From Xiphydria camelus (lineage: Eukaryota > Arthropoda > Insecta > Hymenoptera > Xiphydriidae), in contig OY783194.1 in the NCBI GenBank assembly GCA_963678675.1, positions 32,714,278 through 32,778,277 on the forward strand: a stretch of 64,000 nucleotides of DNA, in the 5' to 3' direction. Of this stretch, positions 44,599 to 58,292 are shown piece after piece; within the stretch, counting starts at the first letter, position 1, and each line of letters starts with the position of its first letter. A program made the position numbers and the translations under genes. The notes beneath the pieces were generated by a model. It had not been told where the DNA came from and ran no database searches. It saw only the letters and a program-made list of their open reading frames with translations.

Positions 44599-45049
44599 CA
44601 CGGAAAGACTGATACCGGTAAATTTTACGGTATTTACGATAAAAGAGGTGCTCATAAGGTTTTTCGGATGTTCCTACTATGCACTGAGAAAAAAAAAGAT
44701 TAAAAATTATTCTGTTAGAAGGATAATCTGAGTACGAAAGGTAAAATAGATCAAAAATTATCCTTCTAGGGTTTAAAATTTAACCTTTTCTTTAAGATAA
44801 TTTTTGATCTATTTTACCTTTCGTACTCCGATTATCCTTCTGACAGAATAATTTTTTATCTTTTCTTTTCTCAGTGTGCTGAGGAACAATTTTTCCTTAG
44901 AAATTAGTAAATTGTAACGTGAACTATCATCAACTTAATATTTCCAAAAGAAAACTTACTGTACCGTACTGCAGAAACATCCGAAAACTCTTATTCGTAC
45001 ATATTTTATTACAAATGCAGTAAAATTTACCGCTATCAATTTTTCCGTG
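44599..45049. mobile_element. family G element split by a palindromic MITE
   Basis: Left CACGGAAAGACTGATACCGG, right ending TATCAATTTTTCCGTG. The arms pair across the insertion (ttttcggatgttcctac against gcagaaacatccgaaaa). Same family as 42065-42518. Confidence 0.75.
44682..44876. mobile_element. 195 bp near-perfect palindromic MITE nested in family G
   Basis: Left CACTGAGAAAAAAAAAGATT, right TCTTTTCTTTTCTCAGTG. Long inner arms: aaggataatctgagtacgaa against ttcgtactccgattatcctt, and ggtaaaatagatcaaaaatt against its complement. Confidence 0.85.
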
Positions 45050-45923
45050 GACGCTTTTTCTTCGATCATCGGATTTTTTAAAAAAATTTTTAGAAGGGAG
45101 TAAAATTCGTACATCCAATGATTTCATCGCGTCTAGGGGCCGCGATGTCATCTACCCCGCGCGAGAAAAAAATATATAAACACGTTCTCTCGAATCGCGC
45201 GTATCATATAATAAATTTAATCTATCCCCGTCCGCATTATCAATTTCTCTAGCAGATCTATCAGTAGCCGGCCAACCGCGCCGCTCGAATAAATCGGAAT
45301 CACCCAGCTATATACAGTGGCCGCGCTAATGAAATTCAAACAGAGCCCAAGAAAACGATCGGACCGTATCAATTTCATTTCTCCCCCTCCCCGACCGCGG
45401 CGGCTTCACAAAAGGGTTGCGCGCCCTTTCCCACACCTCGACGCTCCGTCCCGCGGCTGCAGCCACCACTACCATCACCACTGGAGCAGCGTGGCCTCTT
45501 CTCGAGACACCAGCAAAGCGGCGCTCTTTTCCCTAAAATGTTTACGTTCGACCTCGTGAATTTATGGACCGACGAAGGCTCGTACGGGGGTCTTCCTCGG
45601 GATCCAGGGGGAATTGACCCTGGCGTAAGATTTTCAGTGACCGACGCTCCGACTTCTTTACGGGCCGCTGCCACGTTCTTGTCTACGTCATCTCGACATT
45701 AATTGTCCCCTTTGGTTATCTTCTCCTCTGCTCTTAAAATCTCCGTCGATCCTATCTCTCTCCTTTTAATCCTCGCCCTCCTTCCCGCGGGAACCGAGTC
45801 TTACGGAGGCGGTTATCGATCATTTTAATCCCGGACGGGGTTTACATTTTAATATATTTAAATATAGCGCCGATAACGCCGCTGCATGGCGAACTAAAAA
45901 TGTGAAGACTGTATAAATTCTTA
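45050..45923. other. spacer, no gene seen
   Basis: Mixed composition; no frame with splice signals or recognisable domain. Confidence 0.45.
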
Positions 45924-46359
45924 CACCGAGAAAACAGTTTATTCGTTGTTGATAAATGTTTGTCTGAATATGGCGAAATAAGTATTTTACTGGATCGAGT
46001 AAATATTCATTAACCCATTTGCATCGAAGCGCGGATATAGCCGCGCGCGGCGACTGGGCGTTATCACCGAGCGCGGAATACTCCGCGAGGAGAAAGTGAA
46101 AGAACCGGGTGAAAGTAATGGAAGGATCGAACGTCCTTGAAATGAGAGGATAACAGGGTACAGTATACTCTAAAGTAGACGCATGATGCAAATCTACTAC
46201 GATATTTATTTGGCACAATATTTGATCCTACGAGACTAGCGTTTGAATGAAAAATAAAGATTCTAATAATTAACATATATATTCTCGTCCTAACGAAATA
46301 ATAATTTCGCCGTATTTGAAATTACATTTATTAACCATTAACAAACTGTTTTCTCGGTG
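45924..46359. mobile_element. family F element with TA duplication
   Basis: Left CACCGAGAAAACAGTTTATT, right AACTGTTTTCTCGGTG, flanked by TA at 45922-45923 and 46360-46361. The inner arms share gataaatg and tatggcgaaata-type sequence. The central ~240 bases are unrelated to the other copies. Confidence 0.85.
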
Positions 46360-47819
46360 TATTTATTCAGCAATTCGATATTAATATATAGAAATATCGA
46401 CAATTCTTCGCTGGGCAGAGCAATACCGCAATTCCCTTTGCAACGATAATTTCGTTCTCCGCGCGGACCGCACCTTTCTCTCAGACTTAAAAAAATCTCC
46501 ACACGGCTTTCCCGCGCGCGACCGGAGTCCCGCAACATTTGGTAGCCCGAGAACGAATTCGAGAGCGATCTCCCGGCCCGGGAGAAAAAATGGGCCGTGG
46601 GAGATCGAGGGGTGCAGCCCGGGAGCGTCGTGAGAGGGAACACGAGAGCCGTGGAGGTGGAGAGACGCGGGAGGACGAGGCGGGAGGAAGGGGAATCACC
46701 TGCAGTGCACCTGCTGCGCAGGGGGCTCCTTCGGTCCCGTATTAAAAGTATATCAGGCCTCGACTCCTCGTCCTCTCCCTTTCTCCTACTCCGCGACTTC
46801 CACCTCCTTGGAAGGCGAAGCGTATGCGCCTGAAGCCGCGCGCGCGCGAGAAAATTGCTCCAACGTCTCTCCGCGTGGATGGAAAGCGCGGGAAAGGGCG
46901 CTGCAGTCGCGCCACGATTATTCATCGCGTCGCGCGCATAATCTCGCGCGGCGAATGGGATCCCGTGGCGCTGTACGGACGTCTCCTTTGATCGCTCGAA
47001 AGGAGTTTCTCATCACTGTACGCTCGTCTCGCGGGTCTCGCAATTCATCGGAATTATATCGTAACGCCGCCGCACGCGGTAGCTCTGGTACCGCGATAGG
47101 CCGAGGACTCCCGAGGCAGCGCCGCGATAGCAGTCCGAGGAGTCAAGAGGGAATCGACTGCGAGTCGTTCTCATCGCGCGGGATGGTCGGCAACGGCCAA
47201 CAGGTGTATAGCAGGTGCACCCCAGCGCCTTGAGTCCGAGCTAAAAAGTTCCACCCGAAGGTCCCACGCAGGTCCGAACGACTTTTAACCGTCGCTTCCC
47301 GAGACGAGCACCCTTCGACTCCCACCACCCTGCGAAGGAGCCGACCGCTCTTCGCGCGACTCCGGGTTCTGATGTCTGCGCTCGATCGCGGAGAGGGTAT
47401 GTAACCTCGTATATAGATAGGTATAAAGGCTCGCGCGCGTGTCAGCTTCCGTCCACGATTTTTATGCTTCCATCACGCGCCGCGATGATGACACGCGGTG
47501 GTCGCGGGCCGATCGGTCTTCTCCGATATTACGAGGGTTCGCATCGAGCGTATACGAGATCGATCGTCGCGACTGGAGGGAGAAAATCGGCTTTTGTACG
47601 AAAAATTGGGGCGCTAGACTTTTCCTTTTGCGAGTAAGTATATAGACGGAGAAAAGGGATTGGTAATTTTTTACCGTGAATCCTCGAGGTGAAACATCGA
47701 ATTGTTTAATACGCAGAGGAAAAGAATTGGTTGAATCTACTAAAAATTACTTGCGACGTCGCAAGTAATTACACGGGCCTGCGAAATTAAAGTTTTTGAA
47801 AAATACAAGAGAAATTTTC
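46360..47819. other. spacer, CpG-rich, no gene seen
   Basis: A family E fragment lies at about 47715-47780 (agaattggttgaatctac, aattacttgcgacgtcgcaa). The rest is Arg-rich in all frames. Confidence 0.45.
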
Positions 47820-48372
47820 GCTAATTTTTATGTTATTTGGTGTGCTGATTTCAAAAATGATCTCCATTTTTTCCCATCACGTCAGGATTTTTTGTAAAAT
47901 CGATATCGCTATTTTGCTAGAATCCTATTTGAAAATTAATTATCTCGAACAATTTTGCGTATTATCTGGCAACAGTGGTTTTTATCTATTGAAATATATG
48001 TAAAATAATCGATTCTTGGTGAGGCAAATTAATTTTTCAGCAATCGATTATTTTGTGTAGGTTTAAATGGATGAAAACCACTGTTACCAGATCGCAGGAG
48101 GCGCCTCTGGTCGAGAGGAAAACTGAACGTTCCCTTGGGATTAAACTTAAATACATCAACTTATGGTGTAATTTCTAGAGAAAAATCACCAACATACTAT
48201 TTTAATTTGTTTTTATTAAGATAAGTTACACATGAAATAGGTTATCGACCAAGAGTTTGAAAGTTAGACATGTTCATAAAAATCCAAGTAAACTTGAATT
48301 TTTCAAGAAAACCTGACGTGATAGAACTTTCTTATTATTTTTTTTAAATCAACACCAAAAAATACATAAAGT
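47820..48372. mobile_element. AT-rich foldback with concentric inverted repeats
   Basis: Three nested inverted pairs share one centre: tatttggtgtgctgattt with aaatcaacaccaaaaaat; atcacgtcaggatttttt with aagaaaacctgacgtgat; atctggcaacagtggttttt with aaaaccactgttaccagat. An inner ATAATCGATT pair lies at the core. No coding capacity. Confidence 0.7.
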
Positions 48373-49658
48373 TCAGTTGCCACTTCCCTTGTATTTGTTT
48401 CATCGCAGGCCTGTGTTATTGATTTACATCAATCTGATCTTTTTTTATATTAATTTGATAATTCTTTCTTGCTGTCAATTGCTATTCTACATGATCGTAA
48501 GGAAAAGATATCTGATTGATGTACAACAAATTTATCCCATTGTGTGGTATCCAACACCAAAATTGAATACAGGTCCACACCGCAGAATTGTTTACAGTGT
48601 ACGCCGTGGTCTGTTAAAAACTCCAGTATTTCACCTCTAGAAGCCCTGTTACCGCAGGATAACTGTAAAAATTCATGGGTTTTCCCGTGATTTTTTCCCA
48701 ATCCTTCGTCTCCGTGTTCAGGCGCGCCTTCCAAGGATACCCGCTCGATACATCCAATAACGCAGCGTGCGAGCGAGCACACCTGCGCTTTCCTCGTTAT
48801 CGAGAGAATCGATCGAGAAGCGCCAACCCCGAATCACCACCGCGCGCAACACGTGGTGTGCTCGACCGTTGCAAACCCACCCCTGCGACTGACTGCCGGA
48901 ACGTTGGCCATCAGGTGCCTCTTCCTGTACGGCAAGTGCACGACGCCGCCGGTGTGTGCTTTCGATTTAATGACACACGCCGTCACACCGACGCGAGGCC
49001 GACACACGCACGGCCCCAGAAAAGGAGGACTCCTTTCGCCGTTCGCCGGGTCACCGGCTGCGGCGGGCGGCCGCCGCCGAATTTCCGTTGGGAGGGATCC
49101 CGCGCGCGCGGCGAGCGCCTATCCACCTAATTCTTCGAGGAGCGAACGCGCGGCCACCGGACGGCGGCACCTTGCCGGTTGCTGGGAAGGAGAACGTCCC
49201 TCTCCGCCTCGCCGCCACGCGGTCGCCCATTGCGCGGGGCAGCTGTAGCCGCCACGGGGAGGAATATCGTATACGCGTGTACCGCGCCGCCGCGGCGCGT
49301 ACGTGTAACGTACAGGTGGAAGGCATCATCGTCGTCATCCTCCTCCCCTTCGTTTTCATCTTTTTTCTTCTCCCTCCCCCGCCGTCCTCTTTGTCTCGTC
49401 TCGCGAGAGGAACGTCGACACGCGCCACCATCGATTCGACTTCGATAGGGGCTCGCGCGCGCGCGCGTTGATCTCACCGTGACTCGGTGAAATCGTTACG
49501 GTGGCTTGTGCTGGGGGGAAAATTAATTCACACGCGATACGGAAAATCCGTCGACGCGTCTTCGCTGTTTGAGTTTTACGAAGATGGGAGGAAAAGTAGG
49601 TACTCCTTTTTTTGAAAGCTAAATCGAATCGGACGCGATGCATCGAACGTATCATCTG
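48373..49658. other. spacer with a family E-like hairpin at about 48415-48530, then CpG-rich DNA
   Basis: The hairpin arms are ttgatttacatcaatctgat and atctgattgatgtacaac. From about 48.7 to 49.5 kb the DNA is CpG-rich with no supported gene. Confidence 0.45.
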
Positions 49659-49912
49659 CACGGAGAAAAAGAGTCGCTTGGATCTACCGAAAATTACTCA
49701 CGGGGTCGCGAGTAATTATCTATTTGTATTAATGAAATTTTTTATTACATCAATCAGATGGTATCTCTTTCTTGCGATCATGTGAAATAATGCGTGCAAG
49801 GAAGAGATATTTAATTTAACGTGAAACAAGATTTGATTGATCAAACTAAATAATCACTTGCGACTCCGCAGGTCATTTTTATTAGATCCAACTGATTCTT
49901 TGTCTCTGCGTG
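49659..49912. mobile_element. MITE, family E, complete copy
   Basis: Left CACGGAGAAAAAGAGTCGCT, right reverse complement CACGCAGAGACAAAGAATCA. Both ends are followed inward by ttggatcta. Internal palindrome tatctctttcttgcgatcat against tgcgtgcaaggaagagatat. Confidence 0.75.
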
Positions 49913-50475
49913 CGGCTAGCAGCGGTAAAATCGCTCCTTTTGTCGAACCATTCGCGATACAACCGGAAATTCCATTTCGTTAGATCCTCCCCCGCGGGAA
50001 AGCAGTTTCTACCGCGGCGATCGGATCGACTTGGGCCGTTCCAGCGACAGCGTTAATGATTCTGCGCGCGATCCGCGCGCACCCCGAGCCTCGACATCCC
50101 TTTAAACACCGCTGCAGCTCTAGCGCGTCGAGAGCCGCAACACTTTTGCCATCTGTCCCTCGTGTCGAGCATATGCTACGGGGGTTGGTTGCATCGAGAA
50201 TGATCCGAACAGGTAACGCGGGAGAGCGAGAGCACCGGGGGCTAAACTCGCGGCTCCTACTCGCTCTCCGTCTGTCGAGAGTCACCTGTTGGGGAGTCGC
50301 TCGAATCAAAATAATATCACGAGCCGGCCCGCGATGCTCCAGGAGCCGCCCAGTTATCGTCCGGAGGGAATTTTCATCCGGGACTCGAAGCAAATCACGT
50401 CGAAACGAAGAAAAATCCGACGTGAGAGGAAGAAGCAAATTTATTCACCCTGAGACGGGGTTTCCTCGGAGCATG
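49913..50475. other. spacer, no gene seen
   Basis: CpG-rich DNA without a supported frame. Confidence 0.4.
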
Positions 50476-50722
50476 CACTGAGAGAAAAGGTCTAGCTGAA
50501 TACGAACCTGGTAGAAAAATTTATTTGAGGTAAACAGGAACTCATTCACATCGAACAAGAGTCTATCTGAATTTGAAAATGATCATTTTAATCGAGTACG
50601 AACCTAGTAGAACGTCTATCTAATTAAAATAGATTTTTGCTCGATGAGAATAAATTTTTATTCATCTCAAATAAATTTTCCTGTTAGATTTGTATTCAAC
50701 TAGACCTTTTTCCTGAGTCTGC
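50476..50722. mobile_element. MITE, family H copy 1
   Basis: Left CACTGAGAGAAAAGGTCTAG, then ctgaatacgaacctggtag; right ctgttagatttgtattcaac, then tagacctttttcctgag. A second copy is at 59612-59923. Confidence 0.75.
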
Positions 50723-51919
50723 AACGGAAAAGCCTACGCAGAAAATATCCAACTAAAAATATAAACGATGAAGTAGACCAGCAATGAATACACAATTTAA
50801 TCGAAAATTAGAGAACTAAACAAATTACAAGAATTAATAACTAGACGAAATTACAAACAAGTGAGAATTCGCCAACAAAATCAACCGCGGCTCAAGAAGT
50901 CTCACTGAATAAGCATTCGAACAAATTCCTTTTAAAGGCTGTTAAAAAATACGTAATTAACTCTAAAGCTAACTAAACAAAAATAAACGAGTAATCACTT
51001 CACGCGCCAATAACAGCCTTAATGCACTCCACAATTGTGCCACCAGCCGAAGACGAATCACATGAGAGAGAGAGAGAGAGAGAGAGAGACGCACAGTTGT
51101 TGGTATTAATTTCGATACATTTATGCATCACGAATGTGTGTGTGTGTGACGATCCGTTGTACGATTCGAAGATCTAGCGGATTCGCGAAGGGAAGCGGCT
51201 CGTAACTCGGCCGCTTCCGGTTCCGGCGCGCCGGTCGGGCTTTCCAAACAATTTCGATGCCCGATGTGAATGAGCACCGATTAAATTCTCGGTGCGCAGC
51301 GACCAGCAACCCCCCGTGAATAACAGGGTTCCGAGGGGGGTTGATTTATGAACGAAATCTCGAGTAAACGCCCGTTTCCGCGCTCCGCCACGCGTGAAAT
51401 GACTTTGGGAGAGTCCTCTCGCTTTGGGGTGAGAGCGGGAGAGAGACGGAGAGGGGGGCGAGAACGGCGCTGCAGGTTGGGAGCAAAATCGGCGGGCCGG
51501 TTAGCCGGTTCCGGTGCCGGACCGGAAGTCGAGCCATATTCGGCGATATTCATAACTCGGAGGCACCGAAGGCGCGGCCGGGAACTCGGCTCTCTGGGAA
51601 AGAAAAGGTTTCCGACATTTAAATAAGGGTTATTTAAATACCGGGCCCTCTCTTTTTCTCCGGGCCCGGGTTGCCGCGCGTCGAGTTCTCGGCCCGAGAC
51701 GAGGTTGATCCGGGCGGGGCGACGTCGCGAGCGCCGATCGAGGGATGCCTCGAAAGATTTTTCAGCCGCGGGGTGATCTGCTCGTTTTACGATGATTACG
51801 CCCCGATCGATGGAAACGAAACGTTTCGTTTTTTCGTGAAATTGACTAGCCCTTGTAAATCACTCCAATTCTGCGTTTAAAAGGATCTCTAGGAGCGTTA
51901 CCTTCCGGTGTCGCGTTTA
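50723..51919. other. spacer with GA microsatellite
   Basis: (GA)n at about 51064-51089. AT-rich to 51.0 kb, then CpG-rich. No gene seen. Confidence 0.45.
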
Positions 51920-52448
51920 CACCGAGAGAAATAATTATTAGTGTTAAAAAAAAGTGTCTTGAATCAATAACCTATGACCTTCGTTGAAACGAAAAATTCT
52001 TTCTGCGCGAAAAAGAGAATCACTCAAGCCTATCAAGCATCTTTTTGCGCGAAGAAAACCGTGGTTTGATCCTGGAATTATATCATGTTTTATTGAAGAA
52101 AACATTTTTTTGAAATCAGCAATTCGGTTTTCACACAAATTTTCTTTATTGCAGATTTGACCAATTTTGACAAATTTATTTACTCCGTATTTTTTCATTT
52201 AACATTTTCCGCCTGATCAAAGCTAAAAACGATATTTTGAAATGCAGTTACATTGCCTAGCATAAATGCATATCTCTGCCTTTTCGATGACGTCGCAATC
52301 TTGTAAAGAGAAACGCACTTATAACTCAGCGAATAATTATTTTTTGCGCCGTTTTTTTCTCATTTGTTATTGAATATATATATTCCAAATTAAATTTAAA
52401 AATATGAATATTTTTTTATATGTTAAGATCGAATTATCTCTCTCAGTG
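51920..52448. mobile_element. CACCGAGAGAAA element with TA duplication, enclosing a family D repeat
   Basis: Left CACCGAGAGAAATAATTATT, right AATTATCTCTCTCAGTG, flanked by TA at 51918-51919 and 52449-52450. Family D sequence (attgcagatttgacc, cgatgacgtcgcaatctt, aactcagcgaataattat) fills about 52138-52400. Confidence 0.75.
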
Positions 52449-54569
52449 TACGACGGATATCTCTTGCGATCGATCTAAACCTCACCGACTACGACAAAAA
52501 TGTCCTATCGAGCAGCGCTAACGTTCCTTTATTCCACTTATCTGAAGTAACAGCACGCTTGCGAGACAATTATAACATTGTAAAGAAGCGAAGGAATTCA
52601 GTCCGAGTCTCAGCGCATCGAGAACGCGTTTAATTACGATTCGAATTTTTCAACGCACTTATCTATATCCTCGAGCGCTGGGCTTATCGCTTCGGCGAGC
52701 ACGACGACAAAAATATATCATTGCGGCTAATGGGACCGTCTGGTGTTTGCCGGGTATCCCGCGATTTGTGTTCGTCTCCGCGACGTAAAAATAAACGGGC
52801 GCTTCGTTTACAACGAGGCGGTTGAGGGTCGATCGCTTTTTAAATCACACTCGCGACGACGAAGCGTTGCACAGCGTCCCATTGGTGGGATATCTATGTA
52901 ATTGTGAGTCCCCATCGACTCCGTGCATCGTACGATAATTAAAACAGACCGTACCACGCGTATTTGTCGGATATTTTTGCCAATTAGAAGCCGACCCGAG
53001 GCGTTCCAATTTTCTGCCTCGCTATAGGACTCGAAGATTAACGCGTGTTTGTTCTTCCGTGGCCCGTTTCAATTCGTCTTTTTATCGATCTCTGATCTTG
53101 AATCATGAACGGTCGGCGTGGAAACTAACGACGCGTTACGGCTTGTTTATAGATTTGTTTAATTTATCGCCCGTCGATACGCGGCTTCGTGGTATACGGG
53201 TCAATTCTTTTTCCAGAATAAACTCGGCGCTTGACGACTTCTCGGTGGTTCGAGCCCAAATTGCGCATAACAATATATATGTGTATATGTATATATACAA
53301 ATTCCATGATGCGAGGGAGGGATCCCTAGCTCTGTAATTTTGATTGCAATGCAAATATTGAAAAAGGAAGCGCGATAAACTTGGTCGCGTCATTTCTGTT
53401 TGATTATTTAATTCTGCGCGGCGCTGCTTTGTCATCACAGAGTACGTATCTTCCACGTCGAAGAAGAAGCCTCTCCACGACGGTTTCAATTCGATTCGAT
53501 AGTTTGCAGCGAGGAATAATAATAGAAATCGTCACGGCGCGTGCGTTGCTGAGTGGATGGCACGACTGGTAGAATTTATCATGAGAAAAGGAGGGGAGAG
53601 GGCATTTTCGCTGAGGCCTCTTAAAGTGCAAAGGTCCGTTCGATAATGGGCTCGCTTCCACAGCGGTTTTCTCCGATAACGATTGGAGTCAGTCCAACTA
53701 TATTTAGTGTTTGTGAAGTCCGACTTTTCTAGATGGTATTTTAAATGTTATTCGTTCGCGGGAAAATTATTCGGCATTCCAAGGATTTCTCGGACGTTTA
53801 TATTATTCCTCCAAAAATAGGCGATCTAATGTAACGCGGTCGTTAGGAGTTTCTGAATTATTATCGATTAAACGTGGTACGCGCTTGATTCGAAGATTTG
53901 AAATAGTTCTCGGTTCGGCCGCTAAGCAACGCCATCGTGCGCGACGCTACGTTATACTAAACGCGGGTGACTAAAAACAGTGGAACCATTTTACAAGTTG
54001 GCGATAGATTATATCTGTGCAAGGTGAAATCGACCTCATGTGATGTAGAAAATGTATGTAATATGGTATAATATTTGAAACATCAACTTAACCGATGTGC
54101 GCGACTGTCGTTTCGCGGTAGCAGATAAGGAAGATGAAGATCGGCATCCATCGGCAAGAAGACTTCTCGGTTAAGGTAGGTTTCTATCTTTACGAAACGT
54201 CATTGCAGCTTTTCTTTCCGTTTTCGAAATTCTTCCACATCGGTGCGGTAAAGTCCACTGCAGCGATGGCGGCCCCATTGTGGTAAAATTCGAAACTGAG
54301 AAATCTTATCGATAACCGCTTCATCATCAATCGGTAAAAAAGTAATACGCGTGATTCATAGGACACCAGTGCATTCGCGATAACTCTTGTCATTTGATTC
54401 GTGATCGACGTGCTTCCTGTATTCGTTTACCCGAAGCTCAGTGACAATAGAGCAGACGAAAAACATAACCTTAAATCAATGCGTTACCAACGAACTGTCA
54501 TCACAAAACGCTGAAATAGATTCGAAATAGCGTTTTGTCGACGAAAGAAATTTTTGGGCGTCGCACAAA
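52449..54569. other. spacer and presumed Atg5 promoter
   Basis: No supported gene. A + strand donor-like AAG|GTAGGT near 54175 might belong to a non-coding first exon of Atg5. A 67-codon - strand frame at 54190-54393 is discussed among the rejected items. Confidence 0.45.
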
Positions 54570-55640
<1,071 letters not shown>

Positions 55641-56811
55641 CGTAAAATGAAACGCGGCGACTGGAGAGCTTCGAATCGTACATATACCGAATTCATTTCG
55701 AGGTTCCTTTCGTCGATCCGTGTCTTTTGTATCAGGGACGATTTTCGAACGTGCTGTCATCCGGATGTCTTTATTTTTCTAAGAATCTATTTTCTTACTT
55801 TGCGATATTTATTTCATCAACTTACAAAGGCGGAGGCTGTATTTCGATCCTCTGCGTGTTACGTTTAGCGTGTACCGGTGTCGTTAATTAGAATGTAGTT
55901 GGTAATGTAAAGAGTATACCGCGTCTATTCGGCATCCGTTACACGTGCTAAATGCAGCCGCCTTCGGCGTAGTTGGACCAAAGTCGCGGCAGTTTCGGTA
56001 AACTAAATCTTCCAGCCTATCGAAAGATTCGGTCAACGATAATACGGTTTACTTGCACTTAAGATTGCCGGAGAACACATTACATTTTTACTTTCGTACA
56101 AACGGAATCTAATCTTCGCGTAGATTAAAGCCATTTTTACAACCCTGCTCGCTGTATTCGAACGTAACGAACGTGGAGCGCACACCGCAATGCTACGTGC
56201 GATATCTATTGTAAAAATACGATACCCTACTTATGTATATAAATCTAATCTACAGATCAATTATAGAGATTGCGATCTAGATTTAGCTCGCAGAAAGAGA
56301 GACTCTTTGCAAGCCTAAACAGAGATTTTACCATTTATCGGGAAAAGTGCGTACCCAATGTGACGCCGAGAGATTCTACGTTTAATTCAGTTTCCTCTTT
56401 TTGTCATAGCGATTTATTGAGGGGAACGAATTGAATGTTTTCCTTCCCAAATTATAGCCGTACAATCACTAACATCTCGTATTTATGTGGTCTCCTAACG
56501 GAGATTTCTATAGTAACCGTAGCACAGAACTCTAATTTGAAAGAATGTATATATTTTTTTAATTTCGTTAACATCCCTTTTCGTCGTAGGTACTGAAAAT
56601 ATTATCTACCGACGACTTGAGCCTTTTGTTACTAATACTCGTTGAATGTCACAAAGGAATAAAGGAAGCGAGAGAAATGAGAAAAGAAAGGAGAATACAC
56701 TGTCGTTGATATGCGATATATTCTTTATATTTTCATATTTTCATTAATTGAGAGAATACCGCTTTCGTTGAATAAAATGTATTATTGTCTAGTCCGTGAT
56801 GACGTCCTACA
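55641..56811. other. Atg5 3' UTR, overlapping the 3' side of the convergent small gene
   Basis: Untranslated sequence with + strand AATAAA at 56658-56663 and 56771-56776. The second lies only 36 bases from the stop codon of the - strand gene, so the two transcripts may overlap at their 3' ends. Confidence 0.55.
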
Positions 56812-57250
56812 TCATACTATCACACAATGCTCACGTGGTTTGTGGTATAACCTCAGAACCTGCGAGGTAACGTCCCTGCTCGCGCGTACAGGTGATCCTG
56901 CCGGTCTGCGAATGATGACCGGCTGATTTCCACAGCTACTGTATTCCATTGTCCGGCGGCTGCTTCCGAAAGTCAAGTAATTAACGACCTCCTTTCGGTT
57001 TTGCTGCTCCTGTAACGATTTCAATTTTGTTCAGTTTTTTTTTCTGAAGAACAGAAGAGACTCAATCATCCCTTCTCAGGGATTAATTTCATCCGCGCGC
57101 AATGATCGTTCGAAGCCTTCGCGCGGATACGATAATAAGACGAGAGGGAGTTACCTTGAAAATCACCAAAGCGGTGTCCTGATATCTCTTGTGAATCTCT
57201 TCCTTTGTGAGTACGTTAGTTTTTTCTGGCGATTCGTATCGCGTGGACAT
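56812..57250 (-). CDS. small unrecognised gene, 2 exons, up to 97 aa
   Basis: I do not recognise this protein. Exon 1 (57250-57155) encodes 32 residues of clearly protein-like sequence (MSTRYESPEKTNVLTKEEIH, then KRYQDTALVIFK) and ends AAG|GTAACT. Exon 2 can start at 57009 after gttacag, in phase, giving 65 more residues (EQQNRKEVVNYLTFGSSRRT ... REHCVIV) to a TGA at 56812. A stronger pyrimidine-rich acceptor (tctcttctgttcttcag), 35 bases upstream of that point, would instead give a short basic tail (KKKLNKIEIVTGAAKPKGGR) and stop. There is no signal peptide or membrane helix; the protein would be small, basic and probably cytosolic or nuclear. It is convergent with Atg5. Exon 1 is the firmer part; the tail is uncertain. 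Confidence 0.5.
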
Positions 57251-57518
57251 TTACGTTCGGAGGCTCGTAGATTTTTCGCAGCGGCTCTCTCAATGTTAGG
57301 ACGTTGTCCGCAGTCCGATTATCCTATCATGTGCCAAAATTCGTTCCTCGTTGCGCGAAATCTGTGGATTGAAATCAGTTAACTCATCGAGACGTCATTA
57401 CTTTGAAACATTCGTCGGGACATTGTCGCTTCTCGTTTTGAACCGATTTTCACGATACTTTTCTATATTTTTCAGCGCTGATGTGACGTTATCTAAGGTT
57501 GTGTTTATTGTCTACACT

Positions 57519-57711
57519 GAGTACACTCGCTTTTTCCATGGTGTAGGTAGTATATCTATAGTTATTATAGAAAGTCTAAGAAATTATAGAGTTCCCCACC
57601 GATTCTTATTTCTCTTCGAGAGAAGAGGTGTAAGAATTCGTGGGGAATTCTACACTTTCGGCCCATTTTTAATAACTATAGATACACCGTATCATGAAGA
57701 AATGAGTGCAA
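57519..57711. mobile_element. palindromic TIR element
   Basis: Left actcgctttttccatggtgt and right atcatgaagaaatgagt, with inner arms tatctatagttatta against taataactatagata, and agttccccaccgattcttat against gtaagaattcgtggggaatt. Length about 193 bases, non-coding. Confidence 0.75.
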
Positions 57712-58292
57712 AAAGCGCAGACAACGAGAACAAATTGCATGTTAACGAGTTCGCACCCCCGTCCCGTCTCGGGAAGCATTGCGTAACGGATCGCGAGTGC
57801 TACCACGGCAAACTCGGGGGAAGAATCGGTAAGCCGAGCGAAGCGATAAAATTGTAATTATCGGGTCGATACAGGCGCGAACAACTGGTTTCGCGTCACC
57901 CTTCGGTGGAGGATGACGCGGCAGCAGCAACGGAAGAAAACGCATAGAGGGGTAGGGGAAGGATGGGAGAAGCGTTCGGATAAAAATACACCGGGTGGCC
58001 TTTCGCAACGCCGCGAACATCGGTTTCCTGCGGGAGGCGAGGATTACCGTTCTCTTTTTTTTCTTCCTTCTTTTTCCGCTTCTTCTTTCCTCGCTCTGGA
58101 ATCTTTTCCTCCCTCTTTCACTCGCGCGCGCCGCAAACACACAAGTGCGTTTTATAATTAGAAGTTCCTCGCGAAAACAACCGCGGTCGCGGGGGTCAGT
58201 TCCGCGGTTCTCGCGTCACGAAAGTGATCCCCTTGACTATAAGACATCGGCTTGGTTCTTTCTTAGTTATGCTCGCTATACCTACGTACCAT
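57712..58292. other. spacer, no gene seen
   Basis: CpG-rich, with a pyrimidine tract at 58047-58120. Confidence 0.4.

Noticed and set aside
44194..44703. 169-codon + strand frame with Ser and Thr runs
   Set aside because: It consists of trinucleotide repeats and runs straight into two transposable elements.
46012..46030. TTAACCCATTTGCATCG resembling a piggyBac left end
   Set aside because: No matching right end with TTAA was found within the enclosing element.
54190..54393. 67-codon - strand frame upstream of Atg5, divergent orientation
   Set aside because: It has an ATG and a mixed composition, but no domain, no splice support and no clear start context; chance length for AT-rich DNA.
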